Shown piece after piece: positions 29,070 to 35,719 of a stretch of 64,000 nt of DNA. The translations under genes were made by a program, and so were the position numbers. The notes under the pieces were generated by a model. That model was given only the letters and a program-made list of their open reading frames with translations. It made no database searches and was not told where the DNA came from. Source of the stretch: JADJWR01 sp963847675. GTDB lineage: Bacteria; Pseudomonadota; Gammaproteobacteria; Burkholderiales; Burkholderiaceae_F. Every line of letters begins with the position of its first letter. Position 1 is the first letter of the stretch. Where the stretch lies: contig CAWKAP010000008.1 in assembly GCA_963847675.1 (NCBI GenBank), positions 660,473-724,472 on the forward strand. Reading direction: 5' to 3'.

Positions 29070-29708
29070 TCAGCGGCGGCCCGGCGCCTTGCGCCACACG
29101 CTTGCCAGCCACGGCTGCTGCTCGCGCGGCAGGCCGGCGGGGCGGTAATAGTGGTCGACCTCGGCGAAGCCGGCTGCGGCCATGAAGCCGCGCCAGCTGT
29201 CGAGCGAGAGGAACGCGCCGTAGCGGGCGCCGTTCCAGCCTTCCTCGTCGCTGCCGCGCGGGTTCGAGCAGAACAGCACGCCGCGCGGCTTCAGCGCCGC
29301 GGCCAGTTCGCCCAGCACGCGCGGCAGTTCCTGGGTCGGCACGTGGAACAGCGACGCATTGGCGTAGATGCCGTCGAACGCGGCCTCCGGCAGGTCCAGG
29401 CCGAGGAAGTCCTGCCGCCAGACCGGGCAACCGCTGTATTGCCGCGCCATTTCGGCGAAGCGCGCCGAGCCTTCGAGGCCGATGGCCTGGTGGCCGCGCG
29501 CGGCAAAGGTCTTCAGGTCGCGGCCCGGCCCGCAGCCGAAATCGAGGATCGCGAACGGGGGTTCGCCCTCGATCGCGGCCAGCAGCGCCGCGACGTTCTG
29601 GCTGACGTCGTGCTCGCGCGTGCCGGCCCAGAAGTCCTCGGCGCGCTGCTCGTAATCGGCGAGCGTCCTGCCGCTGATCAGTTCGAGGTCGCGCGAGGTC
29701 AGCTTCAT
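29070..29708 (-). CDS. Class I SAM-dependent methyltransferase
   Basis: A 212-residue methyltransferase. The SAM site reads AILDFGCGPGRDLKTFAARGH, followed by IGLEGSARFAEMAR and the post-motif ALKPRGVLFCSNPRG. The substrate is unknown. It sits alone, convergent with the MFS gene, with about 100 bp to the lipoprotein gene upstream. Confidence 0.87.
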   Translation of the reverse strand: MKLTSRDLELISGRTLADYEQRAEDFWAGTREHDVSQNVAALLAAIEGEPPFAILDFGCGPGRDLKTFAARGHQAIGLEGSARFAEMARQYSGCPVWRQDFLGLDLPEAAFDGIYANASLFHVPTQELPRVLGELAAALKPRGVLFCSNPRGSDEEGWNGARYGAFLSLDSWRGFMAAAGFAEVDHYYRPAGLPREQQPWLASVWRKAPGRR

Positions 29709-29814
29709 CGCCGATCGAAGGTCGCGCCGGGCGTCAGGCAGGGCGCGCCACGGCCGGCACGATGCGCTCGCGCCGGCCGCGGCGCGCCGAGTCCATCGGT
29801 GCGGCGTCCGCGGC

Positions 29815-30828
29815 CTACGGGATCGGCCGCAGCTTCAGTTCCGCGGCGCTCGCCTTGACGAAGCCGAAGCTGCCGTAGGCATCCTGCGCCGCCGGCGTGG
29901 CGAGAAACGCCAGGTAGCGTTGCGCGGCGGACTTGTGCCGACTGCTGGTCAGCGCGCCGATCGCATACGACACCTCGTCGCGCAGGCTGTCCTCGGGCGG
30001 CAGCCTGACGCTGTCGACCTTGGCGCCGTCGCGCTTGGCCTCCATCGTCTCGGTCACCCAGACGATGCCGGTGTCGGACTTGCCGGCGAGGATCCGCTCG
30101 GGGGTCTCGCGATGATGCACGGCGGTGAACCAGTTGTTCGGCGTGGTCTGGCACGAGAAGCACTCCTTGCCGCCGGAGATATGGTCCCAGACGCCGTTGC
30201 GCTGCAGGACCTTCTTGCCGTAGAAGCGCATGATCCCCTCGTTGACCGGATTCGGCATCGAGGTGCGGATGTCGGGCCGCGCCAGGTCCTTGATGCCCTT
30301 GATCCCCTTCGGATTGCCGGCCGCGACCATCAGTTCCATCTCGTTGTGCAGGTAGATGGCATAGGTGTCCATCAGCCCGGCCTTCTTCAGCCGCTTCAGG
30401 TGGTCGAGGTTCACCGACGCGTAGACATCCGGCAGGCCCGGGTACTCCTTGCCGCCGTAGACCCAGCCCCCACCCTCAATGGCATTCAGCAGCAGACCCG
30501 GCGGCAGCGTGATGATCCCGACCTTCGTTCCCGGAGACTGTTTCTGGAACGCCTTGATCACGTCGTCCATGGCGAAGAACTGGTTGCCGGCAAGCCACAG
30601 GATGAGATCGGCCTCGGTCCCCATGCGGCCGAGCGCATCGGCGCCCTTCACGATGCGGCCGTCGGCAAGGTAGAGCTTCAGATCGTTGTCCTTGTTCGGC
30701 GGAATCGTCGCGAACTTGGCGGCGGCTTTCGGCGCCGCGGCGGCTGCCGGTGGCTCCTGGGTGGCACAGCCTGCAACGAGGCTGGCGGCCATTGCGCCGC
30801 CGACGAGCATTGAAAAGATGCGCTGCAT
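29815..30828 (-). CDS. Periplasmic-binding-protein-like lipoprotein with a C-x2-C motif
   Basis: A 337-residue lipoprotein: signal peptide with lipobox LVAG-C21, a low-complexity alanine-rich linker, then a type II substrate-binding fold. It has a central LILWLAGNQFFAMDDVIKAFQ and a terminal YLAFLATPAAQDAYGSFGF, as in ModA-like proteins. Unusual is KECFSCQTTPNNW with C223-x2-C226, followed by a histidine pair at 238-239, a possible metal or redox site. No ABC permease or ATPase gene is adjacent. It lies 174 bp downstream of the secreted DsrE gene on the same strand, probably the same transcription unit. GGAGGAGAGACCC precedes the ATG. Confidence 0.8.
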   Translation of the reverse strand: MQRIFSMLVGGAMAASLVAGCATQEPPAAAAAPKAAAKFATIPPNKDNDLKLYLADGRIVKGADALGRMGTEADLILWLAGNQFFAMDDVIKAFQKQSPGTKVGIITLPPGLLLNAIEGGGWVYGGKEYPGLPDVYASVNLDHLKRLKKAGLMDTYAIYLHNEMELMVAAGNPKGIKGIKDLARPDIRTSMPNPVNEGIMRFYGKKVLQRNGVWDHISGGKECFSCQTTPNNWFTAVHHRETPERILAGKSDTGIVWVTETMEAKRDGAKVDSVRLPPEDSLRDEVSYAIGALTSSRHKSAAQRYLAFLATPAAQDAYGSFGFVKASAAELKLRPIP

Positions 30829-31002
30829 GGGTCTCTCCTCCTGGATCTTCGAGTGGGTCGTCTTCGGGCAATGACGAGGGGCCGCGCCGCGGCCGGCGCG
30901 GCGAAGCGCGCAACCGACGGATCCCTGCCGGGTGATCAAGACGGCGCCGTTAGGGCCGGATCATCGGAGCCAGGACCCGCCGTCATCGAGCCGCACGCTG
31001 CG

Positions 31003-31450
31003 TCAGTAATTGACGTAGCCCAGCCCTCGCGCTGGCGGTCGACGACCTCGACGATGCCGCCCGGTACGTATCCGATCGCCGGGAATCCATGTCGTTCTTG
31101 GTCAGCTTGGCGCCCTTCATCGTCTGCTCGCAGGCAACGATCTTCACGCCGTTGGTCAGCGCAGCCGTGACGCGCGGCTCTACTTCGGACTCGGCGAGCA
31201 GCATCTTGATGCCGGGTCCGTTGACGACGATCTCGATGAGCACCTTGTCCTTGCCCATCGCCTGCTGGTAATTGGCGACGTTGTTGAGCGCCTGGTTCCA
31301 CATCAGCGAATCCTTGTTGGTCACGTGGAACACGACCGGGATCCGGCCGTCGGCGGTCAGTTTTGAGTCGGCCGCTGCGGCGGGCGCGGCGGCGCCGGCG
31401 ACGAGCAGCGCGGCTGCGGCGACGACCTGAATGATGTTGCGACGAATCAT
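31003..31450 (-). CDS. Secreted DsrE-like protein, C-terminus recovered across two frameshifts
   Basis: Signal peptide (about residues 1-27, MIRRNIIQVVAAAALLVAG) followed by a DsrE-like domain of the COG1416 type: IPVVFHVTNKDSLMWNQAL, VVNGPGIKMLLAES, and the conserved cysteine in VKIVACEQTMKG (Cys107). After KLTKNDM the frame fails. In neighbouring frames the normal ending PAIGYVPGGIVEVV, then REGW and YVNY plus stop at 31003, can be read; two single-base losses (about 31087 and 31018) explain this. The uninterrupted frame instead runs to 30983. It is homologous to the periplasmic part of the anti-sigma factor encoded divergently. AGGAGA precedes the ATG. Confidence 0.75.
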
Positions 31451-31526
31451 GATGTCTCCTGTTCTCGATAGGGGTACGGACAAACCGAGACACGGAGCCA
31501 CCTCTCCCCCGGCCTCTCCTGTCTTT

Positions 31527-31552
31527 ACCTGGGCTGACGCGGAAATATTCCC
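31527..31552 (-). promoter_or_regulatory. Predicted ECF-type promoter for the secreted DsrE gene
   Basis: Read on the minus strand, GGGAATA (31552-31546) is followed after exactly 16 bases by GGT (31529-31527). The plus-strand copy has the same elements at the same spacing. The predicted transcript start would lie about 70 bp before the DsrE ATG. GGAA-type -35 boxes are typical of ECF sigma factors. Predicted by inspection only. Confidence 0.5.
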
Positions 31553-31572
31553 GACCGATCGGCGGGGGTTCC

Positions 31573-31598
31573 GGGAATAAGATGCCGCCGCGGGCGGT
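31573..31598 (+). promoter_or_regulatory. Predicted ECF-type autoregulatory promoter for the sigma/anti-sigma operon
   Basis: GGGAATA at 31573-31579, 16 bases, then GGT at 31596-31598 (context CGGTCT). With the divergent copy it forms an inverted repeat of TATTCCC and GGGAATA spaced by 20 bp. Transcription would start near 31605, leaving a short leader with GGAGG at 31606-31610 that fits the GTG at 31616. Autoregulation is common for ECF loci. Confidence 0.5.
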
Positions 31599-31615
31599 CT
31601 TTAGTGGAGGAAAGG

Positions 31616-32143
31616 GTGGCGGATGACGGGAAGTGCAGGCGCTTCGAGCGGCTGATCGTCCCGCACCTCGACGCCGCCTACGACCTGGCGAGGTGGCTGA
31701 CGCGGGACGCGGTGGCCGCCGAGGAAGTCGTTCAGGAGGCCTACTTGCGCGCCTATCGTTTCTTCGACTCGTTCCACGGCGAGGAAGGGCGCGCGTGGGT
31801 GCTGGCGATCGTGCGCAACACCTGTTTTTCGATGCTCGACAAGGAGCCGCCGGCGAGCCGGTTCGAAACGTTCGATGAGATCGCGCACAGCGGGGCCTTC
31901 GACCCGATGCCCAGCGCGGAGGATGCGGCGCTGGCGCGCGAGTCGACCGCGCAGGTGCGCGACGCGGTCGCCGCGCTGCCGCTGGAGTTTCGCGAAACCG
32001 TCGTGCTGCGCGAACTGCACGGCCTGTCGTACAAGGAAATCGCCGCCGTCACCGACGCGCCGATCGGCACCGTGATGTCGCGCCTGGCGCGCGGCCGCCT
32101 GCTGCTCGCCAAGGCCCTGGGCGGACGGCCGGACAAGGAGTAA
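31616..32143 (+). CDS. ECF-family RNA polymerase sigma factor
   Basis: A 175-residue sigma-70 family factor with regions 2 and 4 only. Region 2 is YDLARWLTRDAVAAEEVVQEAYLRAYRFF, with RAWVLAIVRNTC; region 4 is LPLEFRETVVLRELHGLSYKEIAAVTDAPIGTVMSRLARGR. A GGAGG site at 31606-31610 lies 5 bases before GTG 31616, which decides this start over GTG 31604. The anti-sigma gene follows after 3 bp. Target promoters are predicted to include the GGGAATA-N16-GGT pair just upstream. Confidence 0.9.
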   Translation: MADDGKCRRFERLIVPHLDAAYDLARWLTRDAVAAEEVVQEAYLRAYRFFDSFHGEEGRAWVLAIVRNTCFSMLDKEPPASRFETFDEIAHSGAFDPMPSAEDAALARESTAQVRDAVAALPLEFRETVVLRELHGLSYKEIAAVTDAPIGTVMSRLARGRLLLAKALGGRPDKE

Positions 32144-32146
32144 GCG

Positions 32147-32845
32147 ATGGATTGCGCAAGGACGCGCCAGCTGGCGCAGGCTTATGTGGATCGCGAGCTC
32201 GACGTCGCTGCGTCGCTCGCACTCGAAGAGCATCTGGCCGCCTGCAGCGACTGTCGCGCGCAGCACGAGGCGTTGCGCCGCGTGTGCGCGGCAGTGAGTT
32301 CGAACATCGGCTTCGAGCCGGCGCCGGCCGGATTGCGCGAGCGCATCACGCAAAGGATCTGCGCGCAGGCGCGCTGCGAACCGGCGTGGTGGCAGCGCCC
32401 GGCCGCATGGCTGGCCGCGCCGGCGGTGCTCCTGCTGGCATTCGCGACGCTCTTCGCGGCGCTCAGCTATCAGCAGCTGGCCGGGGCGGGACAAGAGAGG
32501 ATCGTCTATCACATCAACGAGAGCACCAATCCGGCCACCGCGCTGCGCAACCTCGCCAACCACATCGAGAGCAACCCCGACTTGAAGGCGGTCGTGGTGG
32601 CGCACAACAAAGGGGTGGATTTCCTGCTCGCCGGCGCGCGCGACGCGGAAAGCGGCGAACTGTTCGAAAGCAGCGTTGCGCAGCTGCGCGCGCGCGGCGT
32701 CGACTTTCGCGTGTGCGGCAACACGCTGGCGCGGCGCGCCATCGACCCGAAGCAGATCATCCCCGAGGCGCGGCTCGTGCCCTCGGGCATCGCCGAGATC
32801 GGTCGCCTGCAGACCCGAGAGCACTACGCTTACATGCAGCTCTGA
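32147..32845 (+). CDS. Transmembrane anti-sigma factor with a periplasmic DsrE-like domain
   Basis: A 232-residue fusion. Residues 1-50 form a zinc anti-sigma domain with Cys3 and H29-x3-C33-x2-C36 (EEHLAACSDC). One membrane span follows at about 86-106 (AAWLAAPAVLLLAFATLFAAL). Residues 117-232 are a COG1416 DsrE-like domain: ERIVYHINESTNPATALRN, VVVAHNKGVDFLLAG, and the conserved cysteine Cys190 in DFRVCGNTLARR, ending REHYAYMQL. The layout predicts a cytoplasmic sigma-binding head and a periplasmic sensor. The sensor is related to the secreted DsrE protein encoded divergently. I know of no characterised anti-sigma factor with this sensor; the function is inferred from architecture. Confidence 0.88.
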   Translation: MDCARTRQLAQAYVDRELDVAASLALEEHLAACSDCRAQHEALRRVCAAVSSNIGFEPAPAGLRERITQRICAQARCEPAWWQRPAAWLAAPAVLLLAFATLFAALSYQQLAGAGQERIVYHINESTNPATALRNLANHIESNPDLKAVVVAHNKGVDFLLAGARDAESGELFESSVAQLRARGVDFRVCGNTLARRAIDPKQIIPEARLVPSGIAEIGRLQTREHYAYMQL

Positions 32846-32988
32846 CCGTCGGCAGCCGGCAAGGCGCGGCCTTCGCGCCGTCACTCATCGCAGGGCCGCT
32901 GGCAACGGCGCGATCCGCTGCTGCAAAGCGGCTAAAGTCTCCCCCTGCCCGCGGCGGCTCCCGTCGCGAATGCCCTCGGAGACCGCGC

Positions 32989-34686
32989 TTGAGCAACCTG
33001 CAGCAACGACTGGACGCCCTGCCCCCGGCGGTGCTCAGGGGAATCCTGCGCGGCATCGAGAAGGAAGGGCTGCGCGTGCGGCCCGACGGCACGCTGGCCG
33101 ACACGCCGCACCCGCACGGGCTCGGTTCCGCGCTGACGCATCCCAACATCACGACCGACTTCAGCGAAGCGCAACTGGAGCTGATCACCGGCGCTCACTC
33201 TTCCGTCGAGGCGCTGCTGCAGGAACTCACCGAACTGCACCAGTTCGTCTACCGCAACATCGGCGACGAACTGGTCTGGTGCGCGAGCATGCCGTGCAAG
33301 CTGCCCTCGGACGACCGGATTCCGCTCGGCCGCTACGGCCGCTCGAACATGGGCCGGATGAAGACCGTTTACCGGCAGGGTTTGTCGCACCGCTACGGGC
33401 GGCGCATGCAGACCATTTCCGGCATCCACTACAACTTCTCGCTGCCGGCCGAAGCCTGGCCGCGGCTGCAGGCGGTCGCTGGCGTCGGCGGGCCGGTCGA
33501 CCGCTTCCAGGATGCGGGCTACTTCGCGCTGATCCGCAACTTCCGCCGCCATTCGTGGCTGCTGCTGCTGCTGATCGGCGCCTCGCCGGCGGTGTGCGGC
33601 ACCTTCGTCAGCGGCCACAGCCACGGCCTGTGCGGCTGGGACACCGGCACCTACTTCGCGCCCTACGGCACCTCGCTGCGCATGGGCCGCCTCGGCTACC
33701 AGAGCGACGCGCAGGCCGCGCTCGCGGTGAGCTTCAACTGCCTCGGCAGCTATGCGCAGACGCTGCACCGCGCGCTCACCGAGACCTATCCCGCCTACGA
33801 GGCGATCGGGCTGCGCGACGGCGATCTGTACAAGCAGCTCGCTACCACGCTGCTGCAGATCGAAAACGAGTTCTACGGCACGATCCGCCCCAAGCGCCGT
33901 ATCCACCCCGGCGAGCGGCCGCTGCGCGCGCTCGGCCTGCGCGGCGTCGAGTACGTCGAGGTGCGGCTGGTCGACATCAATCCGTTCGAGCCGGTGGGCA
34001 TCGGGCTGCATCAGATGCGCCTGCTCGACATCTTCCTGCTGCACTGCCTGCTGTCGGACAGCCCGCCCGATTCGGCGCAGGAAATCGCCGCCATGGCGCG
34101 CAACCAGCGCCGCATCGCCGAGCGTGGCCGCGACCCGCAGCTGCGCCTGCACCGCACCGCCGAACTCGTTCCCGGCGAGGCCTCGCCGTCCGCGGCGGGC
34201 GCAGGCGGCGCACAGCCCACCGCCGAGCTCTCTGCCGACCTCGCGCTGACCGATCTCACGCCCGCCGACATGGCGCCGGCGGAATGGGGCGCGCGCCTGC
34301 TGCGCGAGTGCGAGCCGATCGCCGCCGCGCTGGACCGCGCCCAGACGGGTGGCGGCAGCGCCTATCGCGATGCGCTCGCCGCCGCGCAGGCGGCGCTGGA
34401 GAACTTCGACGGGTTGCCGTCGACGCGCGTGCTGCTCGAGACGGACCTGAAGCATGGCAAGTCGTTCCCGGCCTTTGCGCTGACGCAGTCGGCGCGACAC
34501 CGCAGTGATCTGCTGGCCAGGCCGCTCGCGCCCGAGGCCGAGGCGCGCTACGCGCAGCAGGCCGCCGACTCACACCGCGCCCAGCGCGAAAGCGAGGCGG
34601 CCGACGACGTACCGTTCGAGACGTTCCGCCAGCGCTACCTGACGCAGGACCTGATGGGCGGGGCGCACTTCAAGCCGGCCTGCTGA
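32989..34686 (+). CDS. gshA: Glutamate-cysteine ligase, E. coli type
   Basis: Catalyses the first and rate-limiting step of glutathione synthesis. It aligns from near its start with E. coli GshA: GILRGIEKEGLRVRPDGTLA, GSALTHPNITTDFSEAQLELIT, SMPCKLP, RYGRRMQTISGIHYNFS, ending PFETFRQRYLTQDLMG. At 565 residues it is longer than the usual 518, with an extra low-complexity stretch around GEASPSAAGAGGAQP. No ATG is suitably placed; TTG 32989 with GGAG 7 bases upstream gives the family N-terminus. It lies 143 bp after the anti-sigma gene, probably a separate unit. Confidence 0.93.
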   Translation: MSNLQQRLDALPPAVLRGILRGIEKEGLRVRPDGTLADTPHPHGLGSALTHPNITTDFSEAQLELITGAHSSVEALLQELTELHQFVYRNIGDELVWCASMPCKLPSDDRIPLGRYGRSNMGRMKTVYRQGLSHRYGRRMQTISGIHYNFSLPAEAWPRLQAVAGVGGPVDRFQDAGYFALIRNFRRHSWLLLLLIGASPAVCGTFVSGHSHGLCGWDTGTYFAPYGTSLRMGRLGYQSDAQAALAVSFNCLGSYAQTLHRALTETYPAYEAIGLRDGDLYKQLATTLLQIENEFYGTIRPKRRIHPGERPLRALGLRGVEYVEVRLVDINPFEPVGIGLHQMRLLDIFLLHCLLSDSPPDSAQEIAAMARNQRRIAERGRDPQLRLHRTAELVPGEASPSAAGAGGAQPTAELSADLALTDLTPADMAPAEWGARLLRECEPIAAALDRAQTGGGSAYRDALAAAQAALENFDGLPSTRVLLETDLKHGKSFPAFALTQSARHRSDLLARPLAPEAEARYAQQAADSHRAQRESEAADDVPFETFRQRYLTQDLMGGAHFKPAC

Positions 34687-34728
34687 GCGGCGCCGCCACG
34701 GCCGCTCGCGACGGTCCGCCGGGCACCC

Positions 34729-35019
34729 CTATGCGAGCGGTTCCGCCCCGCTCTCCTCGGTCTGCTCCTCGTCGTCGCGCCGCGCGTCGGCTGCTTTCTG
34801 GCGCCGCTTCAGGACACTGGCCGGCAGGCGCGCGCGGATCAGCCGGGCGACCTCGTCGGCCGCCTGCGGCGTCACCCGGCCCGACTCGCGCTGCGTCTGC
34901 AGGTTGTCGAGCAGGTTGAGCAGCTGCTCCTTGCTGAGGGCGGCGAGCTTTTCGTCGGTCCAGCTCATCTGGCTGGGGGGCTGGAACACCTTGCTGATGG
35001 ACTGGCTGCCTTTGCGCAT
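34729..35019 (-). CDS. Small hypothetical protein
   Basis: A 96-residue charged, mostly helical protein (LAALSKEQLLNLLDNLQTQ, ADEVARLIRARLP), with an acidic tail and no signal peptide or membrane span. I do not recognise a family. A clear ribosome binding site (AGGAGGATCG) precedes the ATG, supporting a real gene. It is convergent with gshA and divergent from the HD-domain gene. Confidence 0.6.
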   Translation of the reverse strand: MRKGSQSISKVFQPPSQMSWTDEKLAALSKEQLLNLLDNLQTQRESGRVTPQAADEVARLIRARLPASVLKRRQKAADARRDDEEQTEESGAEPLA

Positions 35020-35146
35020 CGATCCTCCTGTTCTGCAGATGAGGCTTCAACGCACGGGCCCCGGATCCCAAGTATGGGGCCTAAATCCCCCCCCGTGCCG
35101 GCAGGCCGTATCCTCGCTGCTGCAAGCCGCGCATCGACCCGCTACC

Positions 35147-35689
35147 GTGAAAGCCCGAGCCCACGCCGAAATCACGTTGCTGATGGACGCGCTCGCGTTC
35201 TCGGCCTACAAGCATCGCAACCAGCGGCGCAAGGACGTCGACGCCTCGCCGTACATCAACCATCCGATCGAGCTCGCCCGCGTGCTGGCCGTCGAAGGCA
35301 ACATCACCGACCACAAGACGCTGGCCGCCGCGATCCTGCACGACACGCTCGAGGACACCGAGACCACTTACGAGGAGCTCAAGGAGAAGTTCGGCCGCCT
35401 GATCGCGCAGGCGGTGCGCGAGGTCACCGACGACAAGACGCTGTCGAAGGCCGATCGCAAGCGGCTGCAGATCGAGCACGCGAAGCACCTGTCGCGCCGC
35501 GCGCGGCTGGTCAAGCTCGCCGACAAGACCTGCAACGTGCGCGACATGGCCTCGCACGCGCCGCAGGGGTGGCCGCTCGAGCGGCGCCGCGAGTACTACG
35601 ACTGGGCGAAGAAAGTGGTCGACCAGATCCGCGGCACCAACGCCCACCTGGAAGCGGCGTTCGACGAGGCCTTTGCTGCGCGGCCGTGA
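35147..35689 (+). CDS. Small HD-domain alarmone-hydrolase-like protein
   Basis: A 180-residue single-domain HD phosphohydrolase. Metal-binding motifs match the hydrolase half of RelA/SpoT: YINHPIELARVL, AAILHDTLEDTE (His65-Asp66 and Glu69-Asp70) and LVKLADKTCNVRDM (Asp126). Without synthetase or regulatory domains it resembles small alarmone hydrolases such as MESH1, which remove pyrophosphate from (p)ppGpp or act on NADPH. The start is GTG 35147; ATG 35183 would lose the first helix. Confidence 0.82.
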   Translation: MKARAHAEITLLMDALAFSAYKHRNQRRKDVDASPYINHPIELARVLAVEGNITDHKTLAAAILHDTLEDTETTYEELKEKFGRLIAQAVREVTDDKTLSKADRKRLQIEHAKHLSRRARLVKLADKTCNVRDMASHAPQGWPLERRREYYDWAKKVVDQIRGTNAHLEAAFDEAFAARP

Positions 35690-35719
35690 CGCGGCGGGTC
35701 CATCAGGCCCGCGCCGTCT

